Numbered from the stretch's first letter, positions 21,969 through 30,325 are shown. The stretch is DNA of 31,208 nucleotides from an uncultured Gemmatimonadota bacterium (GCA_946887295.1 CAMPKP010000021.1:1-31208), one strand, 5' to 3'. Numbers and translations: made by a program. The notes: generated from the letters alone by a model not told the origin.

Positions 21969-23141
21969 TCAGTGCGGTCCCTCGGAGCCTGGTGTGCGAC
22001 TCGGGATCGCTTCAGGCAGGGCCAGCAGATCCTCGTAGGCGCGGATCAGACGCTCCGCTTCCACCTCCCAATTGTACTTCTCGATCACCGCCTTGCGCCC
22101 GTTCCGTCCCATGATCGCCCGCTGCTCCGGATGATCGGCGAGATACTCGAGAGCGCCGGCGATCGCGCCGGGGTCCGCGGGATTCACGCACAGGCCGCAG
22201 CCATTCCCCTCGACCACAGTCCGCCACATCGGAAAATCCGACGCCACGACCGGTAGTCCGCACGCCATGTACTCGAAGAGCTTCGTCGGCCCCGCGTTGA
22301 CGTGATTCGGCTCGGGAAGAAAGCAGACGATTCCGGCATCCGCCGCGGCGAGCTGCCCCGGCAGGCTCTCATAGGGCGCCCACCCGCGGTAGTCCACCCG
22401 GGCGAAGCCCGGAAGGGCTCGGACCCGGGCCTCGAGCTCCTCGGGCCAGAACTTGCCGAAGATCACCATGCGCGGCCGGTAGCGCTCGGAGACCCGGCCT
22501 AACGCATCTACCATCTCGATCGCTCCACGGCCGGCCGTCAGGCCGCCGGTGTATGCCACGAGGAAGGCCCCGTCCCCGCGCGGCTGCCGGACGACATCGG
22601 GAAACGTCGCCCGGCTGGGATAGTTCCGGATCAGGAGCGTGTGCCTGTGGCCCCGGAAGGAGTCTTCGATATCGTCGCGCGCGAGCACCAGGAGATCGAA
22701 CGCGCGGGCGGAGCTCTGCTCGACGACCCCGGTCGCGGCGGCGAGCGGTCGCACCAGCCCCGGCGGTAAGTAGGTCTTGCCCAGGATGCTTTTGGGGACA
22801 TCCTCGTGGATGTCGTAGATCACCCGCTTTCCCAGCAGCTTGAGGGCGAGGCCGACGGGGATCAGCTCGGGATCGTGGAAATGGTACACGTCTGCGCGCA
22901 GTGCCAATGCGGCGCGCAGCACCCGGCTTGGCGCGGCGAGCATGCGGCGTAGCCGGCTGCCAGCCGGGGGCAGTGCCACGATCCGCACCCCGTCAACCAC
23001 CTCGTCCCGCTCGTGCGGAACGACGAGCGTGACATCGTAGCCCGCCGCCGCGAGGGATCGGGCCTCCTTCTGGAAGATCCGGGTATCGAACGGCGGGTGC
23101 ACGGAGGAGAGCATCGCAACCCGACGCCGGGGGGCTGTCAT
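21969..23141 (-). CDS. GT4-family glycosyltransferase
   Basis: A 390-residue GT-B transferase. N-terminal landmarks are VAMLSSVHPPFDTRIFQKEA and VYHFHDPELIPVGLAL, found in many capsule GT4 enzymes; C-terminal ones are VAYTGGLTAGRGAIEMV, VIFGKF and NAGPTKLFEYMACGLPVVASDFP. At the E-x7-E position the first acidic residue is replaced by Asn (NAGPTKLFE), a variation common in this subgroup. It probably adds one of the later sugars of the repeat unit. The ATG at 23141 overlaps the Wzy stop by ATGA. It is the last gene of the seven-gene minus-strand operon. Confidence 0.88.
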   Translation of the reverse strand: MTAPRRRVAMLSSVHPPFDTRIFQKEARSLAAAGYDVTLVVPHERDEVVDGVRIVALPPAGSRLRRMLAAPSRVLRAALALRADVYHFHDPELIPVGLALKLLGKRVIYDIHEDVPKSILGKTYLPPGLVRPLAAATGVVEQSSARAFDLLVLARDDIEDSFRGHRHTLLIRNYPSRATFPDVVRQPRGDGAFLVAYTGGLTAGRGAIEMVDALGRVSERYRPRMVIFGKFWPEELEARVRALPGFARVDYRGWAPYESLPGQLAAADAGIVCFLPEPNHVNAGPTKLFEYMACGLPVVASDFPMWRTVVEGNGCGLCVNPADPGAIAGALEYLADHPEQRAIMGRNGRKAVIEKYNWEVEAERLIRAYEDLLALPEAIPSRTPGSEGPH

Positions 23142-24538
23142 GGTCGCGCCGGACGGTCAGCTGGCGGCACCGTGGCGGTGCGGAGGAAGCCCTGTGTCAG
23201 CCGCAGCAGCCCCATGAGGAGGTAGATGACCACGATGCCGCCGGAAAGGAGCGTCTGAGGAAACGACTCCATGTTGATCTTCCAGGCCAGCCACATCAAG
23301 TAGGCATATGCGGCGAGTGTGACGACGGTCTTGGGGCGACGGGTGAGCCCAACCTGGATCGTCTGCAGAATGATTCCCACCACTGCTCCTCCGAGGAGAA
23401 TCCCCACGAGGCCGAAGTCAGCGTGCAGGTAGCCCAGGAAAGCCGCCGGTGCCGTCCCGCTCTCGATTCGCTCGGGAAACATGTAGGTGAAGACGTAGTT
23501 GGACATGTCGAACTCGGGCTCTCCGAGCACCCAGCGGAACCGGCCGACCGTCCCGCCGAGCTGATAGGGGAGCACGTCAGGGACGATCACAAAGTAGTTG
23601 TACAGGATCTCGGCTGGCAGATAGAACAGACGGTTGAACATTGCCTTGAGAATGAACCAGAGGCTCACATCGAAACCACTGAGAGAGACAGTCAATACCG
23701 CGACCGGGAAGACGAATACCGCGGCCATTCCGATGAGGGCGGCCCTCAGGCTGACGCGCCCACCGACGTAGAGGTAGACGAAGAGCACGAGCGTGAGCAC
23801 GATGACGGCGACCGGCAGCTTGGCGATGGTGATTGCCGCGTAAAACAGGCCGACCGCAGCGGTGATTGAGAAGATGGCCAGCCACCGTACCTGGCGGCTG
23901 GTGAGATAGTAGCCGAGCGAGACCATGATGAGGAACGGATAGACCACGTTGCGAAGCACACTGTAGAAATACAGCAGCGGCGAGTCCAGCAGCTTGAAAG
24001 ACTCCTCGCGCAGCCCGATGAGCACCGCGGCCGAGCCCGGGTTCCGGATCAGATACAACAGGGGAATGACCGGAGTCTCGATCAGGTACCCGGCCGTCAG
24101 GACCAACGCACCGGTCAGGATCAGGACGTAGGCGGCGGTTTCCTCGGCGACGGGCGGCTCTGGAGAAATGGAAGCCGCGAAGAATCGCTCCACTTCCCGG
24201 GGGTTGAATCCAGTCGCGGCGTTGACGATCAGCATGCCGACGGGCACCGCAAGCAGCGCGCTGAAGACCCCCAGGAGGTAGGGGCCCACGTACTTGGTGT
24301 CCTTGTCAGCCACCACGACGAACGCTGGGAGCGCGACCATGGTCACGTAGGACAGAAACCACACTGCCGGCAGCGTGAGTCTCCGAAGGTGGAGACCGGC
24401 CGCCCGCCGGACGAGCGCGCCCGCGACGACGAGGGCGGTGGCCCCGGCTACGAGGCCCGGTGGAGGGCCGAATCGGGTGGCCAGAACCGGGGCGGCGACG
24501 ACGACGCCGCCCAGGAGAGTCAGCAGCCACCGTCTCAT
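23138..24538 (-). CDS. wzy: Wzy-like O-antigen/capsule polymerase
   Basis: A 466-residue polytopic membrane protein with about 12 hydrophobic segments and long loops, notably one near 100-130 after FNPREVERFFAAS and one near 285-340 holding the conserved-looking RFRWVLGEPEFDMSNYV and FPERIESGTAPAAFLGYLHADFG. The second resembles the periplasmic loop and following G-x-x-x-D-F-G motif of oligosaccharide repeat-unit polymerases. It would join lipid-linked repeat units in the periplasm. Identification rests on topology, position between Wzx and a glycosyltransferase and four-base overlaps with both, since Wzy proteins share little sequence. One sampled 60-base line (23641-23700) is only 48% GC, as often seen for wzy genes. 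Confidence 0.75.
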   Translation of the reverse strand: MRRWLLTLLGGVVVAAPVLATRFGPPPGLVAGATALVVAGALVRRAAGLHLRRLTLPAVWFLSYVTMVALPAFVVVADKDTKYVGPYLLGVFSALLAVPVGMLIVNAATGFNPREVERFFAASISPEPPVAEETAAYVLILTGALVLTAGYLIETPVIPLLYLIRNPGSAAVLIGLREESFKLLDSPLLYFYSVLRNVVYPFLIMVSLGYYLTSRQVRWLAIFSITAAVGLFYAAITIAKLPVAVIVLTLVLFVYLYVGGRVSLRAALIGMAAVFVFPVAVLTVSLSGFDVSLWFILKAMFNRLFYLPAEILYNYFVIVPDVLPYQLGGTVGRFRWVLGEPEFDMSNYVFTYMFPERIESGTAPAAFLGYLHADFGLVGILLGGAVVGIILQTIQVGLTRRPKTVVTLAAYAYLMWLAWKINMESFPQTLLSGGIVVIYLLMGLLRLTQGFLRTATVPPADRPARP

Positions 24539-26055
24539 GGCGCGGTCCGGCGTGGGAAGAGGCGGTGCTCGACTTCCAGAAGCCAGCGAGCGCCCAGCCT
24601 TCTCAACACCATCAAATAGATGAGGAGCAGCGCGATGCCCGATGCCGCACCGACCGAAAGCCGGCCAGCAGGACCCATCCCCTGGGCGATCAAGGCAGCG
24701 AGCGCCAGAGACGCCAAGCTCGCGAGAGCGTTGCCGGCCAACGCCGCCCGCAACCGGAGCTCGGCGGTGCCGAGCCCGAGAACGCGGCGCAGATGCAGTA
24801 CGCTGAGCGCCCCCAGGAGGGCGAAACCCAAGGACCCCGCGATCGCCAGTCCCAAGGCACCGAATCCGGCAAAGCCGCTCACGAGCGAGAGCCCTGTCGT
24901 CACGCTGAAGGCGATGTATGTATTGCGGGCGTTGACGGCGCGCTCTTCAAGGCCGTCGATGACCGAGCGCAGCGCCGTGTAGGCAAGATAGGGCACCACG
25001 CTCAACACCAGCACGCGGACCAGGGGAATCGCGTCGCGGTAGCCTGCGCCCAGCCATACGAGGACGATCTCGGGGGCCCAGATGGTAAGCTGGCATGTGG
25101 CGAAGATCCCCACGTGCAGCACCATCGCAATGAGGTCCTCCAACGGCCCACGCAGGGAGAGCGTGCTCTTACGCGCCTGGAGCGCTGCGACCCTCGGCAG
25201 CGCCACCATGCCGAATCCCGAAGTTCCCCCTTCCACGACGCGGAGCACGGACTGGCCGGCCACCAGAAAGCCGGCGTGTCGGAGATCGCTGAAATACGGC
25301 GCCAGAAGCGGTCCGACCGCGAACAGACCCGCGAAGGCCACGGCCCCTGGTACGCGTGGGACGCTGTAGCGCGTCAGGTCCCCGAGCTTCTGCTGGATCT
25401 CCTGCCAGCCGAGCCTGGCGCGCCCCGCGGCAACGAGCCATCCCAGCAACGGCACGACGCTGGTGAAGCTCACCACGCCCGTCAGCAGCACGATCAGGGC
25501 AAGCCGCCCGGTACGGGAGAGTGCCGCAGCCACCACCGCGGGGCCTATCGCCAGCACCCAGATCTGCCAGAGGTTGGCGCGGCCGATCTGGTTCATACCC
25601 CGGTATCGGGCGAACACCACCGAGTAGACCGTGGTCCCGAGAATGAGCGCCAGGGTCGCCAGAAGCACCGGAGCGTATCGCGCATCGGACAGAAAGACCT
25701 GGGCCCACACATCGGGGAGCGCGGCGCCGATCGCGAGGATCACCAGACAGGGCAGAATGGCATACAACGCCCCAGCGACGACGTAACCGAGGCGATCGTG
25801 AGCAGTTGCCGTCATCGCCAGCGCCCGGGCAAGAGCCACCCCTAGAGGTCCAGGCGAAATCGCTATGACTGCAGATAACAGTCGCCGCGAGAGAGCGTAG
25901 GCGCCAAAGTCGTCCGGTCCCAGGCCGGCCGCGAGCCAGCCGGTAACCAGCACCAGTGACACCATCACCACGACCGCCGTGAGCCCCGAAAGGATCACAT
26001 CTCGAAGGAATGGAGTGGGGCGGAAGAGAGGGCGTGGTGGTGAGGTGATCGTCAC
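24535..26055 (-). CDS. wzx: Wzx-type oligosaccharide flippase
   Basis: About 506 residues with 12-14 hydrophobic segments spread evenly, the layout of the polysaccharide transport (PST/MOP) family. The start FLRDVILSGLTAVVVMVSLVLV and then LGPDDFGAYALSRRLLS (first helix followed by G-x-x-x-FGxY) is diagnostic of Wzx. It moves the undecaprenyl-linked repeat unit to the periplasmic face. The GTG at 26055 is chosen over a frame start at 26169, because it overlaps the stop of the sugar transferase (GTGA) and places the first membrane helix at the usual distance; the longer version adds 38 Gly/Arg-rich residues that are the shadow of the upstream gene. The end overlaps the Wzy start by ATGA. Confidence 0.85.
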   Translation of the reverse strand: MTITSPPRPLFRPTPFLRDVILSGLTAVVVMVSLVLVTGWLAAGLGPDDFGAYALSRRLLSAVIAISPGPLGVALARALAMTATAHDRLGYVVAGALYAILPCLVILAIGAALPDVWAQVFLSDARYAPVLLATLALILGTTVYSVVFARYRGMNQIGRANLWQIWVLAIGPAVVAAALSRTGRLALIVLLTGVVSFTSVVPLLGWLVAAGRARLGWQEIQQKLGDLTRYSVPRVPGAVAFAGLFAVGPLLAPYFSDLRHAGFLVAGQSVLRVVEGGTSGFGMVALPRVAALQARKSTLSLRGPLEDLIAMVLHVGIFATCQLTIWAPEIVLVWLGAGYRDAIPLVRVLVLSVVPYLAYTALRSVIDGLEERAVNARNTYIAFSVTTGLSLVSGFAGFGALGLAIAGSLGFALLGALSVLHLRRVLGLGTAELRLRAALAGNALASLASLALAALIAQGMGPAGRLSVGAASGIALLLIYLMVLRRLGARWLLEVEHRLFPRRTAP

Positions 26056-26726
26056 AGCCCGTCCCGCGCCCGGGCCGCCAGGAACGGTCCCAGCCCGCCC
26101 GCGCCACGTGCCCGGGCGCCGAGAACCAATCCAGCCGTTGCGGCCAGGATGCTCAGGTCGACACGACACGAGAGGCGGCGATGGTACAGCCGCGCCAGGG
26201 CCAGCTTCCGAGGAAGCAGCGTCTCCTCGTAGAACCCGGGGTTGGACGCATGGGCCCGAAGCACTGCCTCCTCGTCCCGGAAGAGCAGTGAAGCCCAGTC
26301 GGTCATGCCCGGCCGGAGTCCGGCGATCGCCCGGTAATCCCGCGCGCGAGCCGCCACATACATCGGCACCTCCGGCCGGGGTCCCACCAGGCTCATGTCC
26401 CCCCGCAAGACGTTCCAGATCTGAGGCAGCTCATCGAGCTTGGCGCGTCTCAGACGGCGTCCGAGCGGCGTCACACGCGGATCCCCCCGGGACGTTACCA
26501 AAGGACCCTGACCGGATCGCATGGTGCGGAACTTCAGGATCTGGAACTCGCGGCCGAAGCGACCGACGCGGGTCTGGCGAAACAGGACGGGCGACCCGTC
26601 GAGCGAGCGAACCAGAGCGGCGCAGATCAGTGTCACCGGCAGCGCCACGGCCCCGAGGACGCCGGACTCAACGACATCGAACACTCGCTTCCCTCCCCCC
26701 ACCCACCAGCTCGGCGAGCCGCACAC
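26052..26726 (-). CDS. initiating monotopic phosphoglycosyl transferase, PglC-like
   Basis: A 224-residue bacterial sugar transferase that attaches the first sugar phosphate to undecaprenyl phosphate. It has KRVFD (13-17) leading into a re-entrant hydrophobic helix (18-40), SPVLFRQTRVGR, FKFRTM-type segment KFRTMR (65-70), KLDELPQ (96-102) with the catalytic D98-E99 pair, and DMSLVGPRP (110-118). The small size without extra N-terminal helices matches PglC rather than WbaP or WcaJ. The GTG at 26726 directly follows the aminotransferase stop; a second in-frame GTG at 26702 is also possible. The tail (about 180-224) is unusually rich in Ala, Gly and Arg. PglC enzymes often use UDP-diNAc-bacillosamine, in line with the 4-aminotransferase next door. 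Confidence 0.9.
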   Translation of the reverse strand: MCGSPSWWVGGGKRVFDVVESGVLGAVALPVTLICAALVRSLDGSPVLFRQTRVGRFGREFQILKFRTMRSGQGPLVTSRGDPRVTPLGRRLRRAKLDELPQIWNVLRGDMSLVGPRPEVPMYVAARARDYRAIAGLRPGMTDWASLLFRDEEAVLRAHASNPGFYEETLLPRKLALARLYHRRLSCRVDLSILAATAGLVLGARARGAGGLGPFLAARARDGL

Positions 26727-27980
26727 CTAGCGGCTATGACCTTCGACCACGTCGGCCACGGCGTCGATGACCGACGCCACGTCGTCCGCGCTCATCCGGG
26801 AGTAGATCGGAAGGGAGATCAGGCGGGCGAACTCCGCCTCTGCGACCGGAAAGTCGCCGCGGCGGTAGCCGTACCGCCCGGCGTAGAACGGCTGGGTGTG
26901 GAGCGGGATGAAGTGCACGCTGGTGCCGATCTGCCGGTCTCGAAGCTCCTGGATGAACCGCGCCCGATCGATGGACAGCGCCTCCAGCCGGAGCCGGATC
27001 GGATAGAGATGCCATGCGTGCCTCACCGCCGGGCCCACGGCGGGCCGCTCGATCTCGGGCATGGCGTCGAACGCGGCGTCATAGCACGCGGCGATCGCTG
27101 CGCGCCCGTCCCGCATCTCCTCCAGGCGCCGGAGCTGCACCCTGCCGAGCGCCGCAGCCATGTCGGTCAGGTTGTATTTGTAGCCGGCCTCCACCACTTC
27201 GTACGCCCAGGTGCCTTCGGCGGTGTAGCGTTTCCAGGCGTCCCGGCTGATGCCGTGGAGCGCCATGAGCCGCGCCCGGGCCGCGAGCTCGGCGTCGTTC
27301 GTCGTCAGCATCCCGCCCTCCCCGGTCGTCAGCGTCTTGGTGGCGTAGAAGCTGAAGGCGGTAGGGCAGCCCGCGGCACCCACCTTGAGGCCGTCCCGCT
27401 CCGCGGGAAAGGCATGCGCCGCGTCGTCGAGAAGAAAGAGATCGTACTGCTCCGCGATGGCCCGCATCGCCGCCATGTCGCAGGGATGGCCGCCATAGTG
27501 CACCGGCACCAGGGCCTTGAGCCGCCCGCCGGATTCCCGGTGCCGCCACTCGCCGTCCCGGCGGGCGTACTCGCGCTCGATCACCTCACGGACCACGGCC
27601 GCGTCGAGGTTGAGATCCGTCCGGCCGACGTCCACGAACCGGGTGCGGGCGCCGAGATACTCGACGACCTCCGCGGTCGCGGTGAAGGTGATGGTGGCAG
27701 TGAGGACTTCGTCGCCCGGGCCGACACCGGCGGCCTCGAGTGCGAGGTGAAGCGCCGCGGTGCACGAGTTCACCGCCACCGCATGCTCGACCCCCACGTA
27801 TTCGGCGAACTCCTGCTGGAAGGCCTGCACCTCGGGGCCGGTCGTGAGCCAGCCGCGACGGAGCACCGCCACGACGGCCTCGATCTCCGCCTCGGTGAGA
27901 TCGGGCATCGCGAACGGAAGGAATGCCGGCCGGCGGGGGCGGCCGGTCACGCGAGGCGTAGCGGAGGGGGAGATGGCCAT
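26727..27980 (-). CDS. DegT/DnrJ/EryC1/StrS-family sugar aminotransferase (ArnB/PseC/PglE-like)
   Basis: A 417-residue PLP-dependent enzyme. GWLTTGPEVQAF (43-54), NSCTAALHLAL (71-81), DDAAHAF (185-191) and FYATKTLTTGEGG (211-223, Schiff-base lysine K215) define the family; the GWLTTGP and TKTLTTGEGG wording is that of the 4-keto-sugar aminotransferases ArnB, PseC and PglE rather than of the 3-aminotransferase WbpE. An extra charged loop of about 15 residues lies near 137-152. It would place an amino group on C4 of a UDP-4-keto sugar, such as the product of the dehydratase at 13171. It lies between the epimerase (13-base gap) and the initiating transferase (no gap). Use at C3 after the dehydrogenase at 29128 is the alternative. 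Confidence 0.87.
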   Translation of the reverse strand: MAISPSATPRVTGRPRRPAFLPFAMPDLTEAEIEAVVAVLRRGWLTTGPEVQAFQQEFAEYVGVEHAVAVNSCTAALHLALEAAGVGPGDEVLTATITFTATAEVVEYLGARTRFVDVGRTDLNLDAAVVREVIEREYARRDGEWRHRESGGRLKALVPVHYGGHPCDMAAMRAIAEQYDLFLLDDAAHAFPAERDGLKVGAAGCPTAFSFYATKTLTTGEGGMLTTNDAELAARARLMALHGISRDAWKRYTAEGTWAYEVVEAGYKYNLTDMAAALGRVQLRRLEEMRDGRAAIAACYDAAFDAMPEIERPAVGPAVRHAWHLYPIRLRLEALSIDRARFIQELRDRQIGTSVHFIPLHTQPFYAGRYGYRRGDFPVAEAEFARLISLPIYSRMSADDVASVIDAVADVVEGHSR

Positions 27981-27993
27981 GGGCGCAAGTTCT

Positions 27994-29115
27994 TCAAACT
28001 ATTGGCATTGCAGCAGGCCTACCAGTGGCGGTCAGCGCCGCCACGATGCGGCGACTGGCCTGACCATCCCACCCTTCGGGCCGGCGGGCGGCCGGGTCGG
28101 AGCGCCCGAGGGCCAGGGCCTCGCGGAACGAACCCACAATGCCGTCCACCGTCAGCGGCCAGGGCGCCATCCGGTTGGTCCCCTCGGTCAGGGTAATCGG
28201 CCGCTCGGTCTGCTCCCGCAACGTCACGCACGGCACGCCCAGGGCGGTGGTCTCCTCCTGCAGGCCGCCCGAATCGGTGAGCACCACCGCGGCACCGTCG
28301 GTCAACCCGATCATCTCGCTGTAACCCACGGGGTCGAGGAGGCGGAGCGAGGCCGCAGCGGGGCCCAGGCCGAAGCGGTCGAGGTTGCGGCGGGTTCGGG
28401 GGTGCAGGGGCAGCACGACCGGCATCTCCCGCGCGACCCGGGCCAGCCCCTCCACCAGCACGCAGAGGCTGCCCGCGTCGTCGACGTTCGAGGGGCGATG
28501 CAGGGTGGACACCGCGTACTCGCCTTCCCCCAGGCCCATCCTGCCCGGGAAATTCAGGGCGCGTGCCGCCGGCAGGTGCGCCAGCAGGGTGTCGATCATC
28601 ACGTTGCCGACGAAGGTCACGCGATCGGGCGGAATCCCTTCCGCCACGAGATTCGGCAGCGCGTCGCGGGATGGCGTGAGCAGGAGATCGGAGACCCGGT
28701 CGGTGAGCACGCGATTCACTTCTTCCGGCATCCGCCAGTCGCCGCTCCGGAGTCCGGCTTCCACGTGGGCGATCCGAACTCCGAGCTCGGAGCGAAGCTT
28801 CACGGCGACCAGGGCGCAGGCGAGGGTGGAGTTGACGTCGCCGACGACGACCACCCAGTCCGGGCGCTCGGACCGGAGCACCGGCTCGAACGCCATCATC
28901 ACGCGCGCCGTCTGCTCGGCATGTGTGCCCGAGCCGACGCCGAGATGGTGGGCCGGCTCGGGCAGGCCGAGATCGCGGAAGAAGGCCTCCGACATCCGGC
29001 TGTCGTAGTGCTGGCCGGTATGAACCAGAATGCCGGAGTGCCCTCGGGCCTCCAGCGCGGCGAGCACAGGCGCCACCTTCATGAAGTTGGGGCGGGCGCC
29101 GGCCACCAACAGCAC
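27994..29115 (-). CDS. wecB: non-hydrolysing UDP-GlcNAc 2-epimerase, WecB/MnaA-like
   Basis: A 373-residue enzyme interconverting UDP-GlcNAc and UDP-ManNAc. Landmarks: GARPNFMKVAP (6-16, K13), HTGQHYDSRMSE, GDVNSTLACAL, HVEAGLRSGDWRMPEEVNR, VGNVMIDTLL, STLHRPSNVD, HPRTRRN, LTDSGGLQEE and REQTERPITLTEGTN. The TERP segment is that of true WecB, unlike the TEW form at 8254. The start is taken as GTG 29115, 12 bases after the stop of the dehydrogenase gene; upstream in frame there is only that stop. It shares the transcript with the dehydrogenase and aminotransferase. UDP-ManNAc could enter the polymer directly or after oxidation by an enzyme outside the window. Confidence 0.9.
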   Translation of the reverse strand: MLLVAGARPNFMKVAPVLAALEARGHSGILVHTGQHYDSRMSEAFFRDLGLPEPAHHLGVGSGTHAEQTARVMMAFEPVLRSERPDWVVVVGDVNSTLACALVAVKLRSELGVRIAHVEAGLRSGDWRMPEEVNRVLTDRVSDLLLTPSRDALPNLVAEGIPPDRVTFVGNVMIDTLLAHLPAARALNFPGRMGLGEGEYAVSTLHRPSNVDDAGSLCVLVEGLARVAREMPVVLPLHPRTRRNLDRFGLGPAAASLRLLDPVGYSEMIGLTDGAAVVLTDSGGLQEETTALGVPCVTLREQTERPITLTEGTNRMAPWPLTVDGIVGSFREALALGRSDPAARRPEGWDGQASRRIVAALTATGRPAAMPIV

Positions 29116-29127
29116 GCGGAGCGCCAG

Positions 29128-30189
29128 TCAGTACTCCAGCGGCAGCGCCACTCGCCGCCCGTCGCGGGCGGAGAGATAGGTCGCGATCAGGATCTCGAGG
29201 GAGTGGAGTCCTTCCCGTCCGTCGGTGTCGGGCTTGGCCTCGCCGCGGAGCGCCTTGATGACGTTGTCGTAGTAGAGTGGATGCCCGAAGCCGTAGACCG
29301 AGGTGGTCTCGTAGCTCGCCTGCTCGACCATGTCGTCGTCCGGATCCTTGTCGGCGAACTCCCAGTGCTCGATCTTGTTGACCGCCACTCCGCCGATCCG
29401 CACCGTGCCCGTCTCGCCGATGATGGTGATGGATCCCTCGAGGTTCTTGGGATAGGTGAGCATGGTCACGTTCATGGAGCCCAGCGCGCCCGTGCGCCAC
29501 CGGATGCTCACCACGCCGGTGTCCTCGACCTGGATGTGGCGGGCCAGCGTGGCGGTGTAAGCCTGCACGCTTTCGACCGGGCCGATCAGCCAGTCGAGCA
29601 GGTCCACGTAGTGGCTCGCCTGGTTCATGAAGGCGCCGCCGTCGAATTCCCAGGTGCCGCGCCATGGCGCGCTCTCGTAGTAGGACTGGGGCCGGCTCCA
29701 GAAGACGTTGATGTTCACCATGTAGATCCGGCCGAACCGGCGCTTCTCCACGGCCCGGCGGACCAGCTGGAGCGTGGCGTTCCGGCGGTTCTGCTTCACC
29801 ACGAAGAGGTGGACCCCCGCCATGTCGCAGGCGTGGACCATCTGCTTCCCGTCCTGCCACCGGGTCGCCATCGGCTTCTCGGTCATCACGTGACGGCCCG
29901 CCGCGGCGACCTGCACCGCCTGGTCCGCGTGGATCCCGCTCGGCGTGGCCAGGATGACGATGTCCGCCTCGGTGCCGGCCAGCATCTTGTCCAGCGAGGG
30001 GAAGCCGGGGGCCCCGGTCCGCTCGACCGCCCGCTTCAGTGCTGCGGGGTCCACGTCACACACCCCGACCAGCTCGGCCCGCTCGGTGTGTTTTTCCAGG
30101 GCGTCGAAGTGGTTGGCGGAGATGCGCCCGCAGCCGGCCAGGGCAAACCGGATCTTGCGGTCCTTGATGAACGGCTTAGTGATGAACAT
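29128..30189 (-). CDS. Gfo/Idh/MocA-family NAD-dependent sugar dehydrogenase
   Basis: A 353-residue oxidoreductase with a Rossmann start FALAGCGRISANH (15-27), TEKPMATRW with the conserved EKP (104-106, catalytic K105), and the C-terminal fold with GGAFMNQASHYVDLLDW (184-200, H193). Relatives in LPS and capsule loci are annotated as UDP-GlcNAc-uronate 3-dehydrogenases (WlbA/WbpB role); from memory this protein is not close to P. aeruginosa WbpB itself, so the exact substrate is open. It is the first gene of the seven-gene minus-strand operon, with its promoter in the gap shared with isocitrate lyase. ATG 30189 gives a short MFITKPFIKDRK lead before the Rossmann strand. Confidence 0.88.
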   Translation of the reverse strand: MFITKPFIKDRKIRFALAGCGRISANHFDALEKHTERAELVGVCDVDPAALKRAVERTGAPGFPSLDKMLAGTEADIVILATPSGIHADQAVQVAAAGRHVMTEKPMATRWQDGKQMVHACDMAGVHLFVVKQNRRNATLQLVRRAVEKRRFGRIYMVNINVFWSRPQSYYESAPWRGTWEFDGGAFMNQASHYVDLLDWLIGPVESVQAYTATLARHIQVEDTGVVSIRWRTGALGSMNVTMLTYPKNLEGSITIIGETGTVRIGGVAVNKIEHWEFADKDPDDDMVEQASYETTSVYGFGHPLYYDNVIKALRGEAKPDTDGREGLHSLEILIATYLSARDGRRVALPLEY

Positions 30190-30325
30190 GGGTCGGTGAA
30201 TCTACATATGGCTGCGGGCCGGGGGTATGGCAGGCGCGGGCGTGGCTTCGGTTTTCCCTGCTCTGGCGCATCCCGGGCCCTTTCGCTATCTTGTGAATAG
30301 TTTCACAAACTTTAGGAGAGCCCTC
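30190..30325. promoter_or_regulatory. divergent control region, dehydrogenase operon and isocitrate lyase
   Basis: This 136-base gap must drive the capsule operon leftward and isocitrate lyase rightward. On the plus strand TATCTT (30287-30292) is a possible -10 box, followed by the CRP-like palindrome and then AGGAG (30314-30318) seven bases before the ATG. On the minus strand an AT-rich CATATGTAGATT lies shortly before the dehydrogenase start. Confidence 0.5.
30291..30308. promoter_or_regulatory. CRP/FNR-type operator palindrome
   Basis: TTGTGAATAGTTTCACAA has perfect 7-bp arms around TAGT and contains the exact CRP core TGTGA-N6-TCACA (30292-30307). It overlaps the end of the possible -10 box and lies 17 bases before the start codon, a position expected for repression or for an alternative start point. 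Confidence 0.6.

Noticed and set aside
26056..26169. N-terminal extension of the flippase
   Set aside because: It lies inside the sugar transferase gene and is Gly/Arg-rich; GTG 26055 overlapping the previous stop explains the start better.
27994..30189. Complete ManNAc3NAcA pathway
   Set aside because: Only a dehydrogenase, an aminotransferase of the wrong-looking subtype and epimerases are present; 6-dehydrogenase and acetyltransferase are not in the window.
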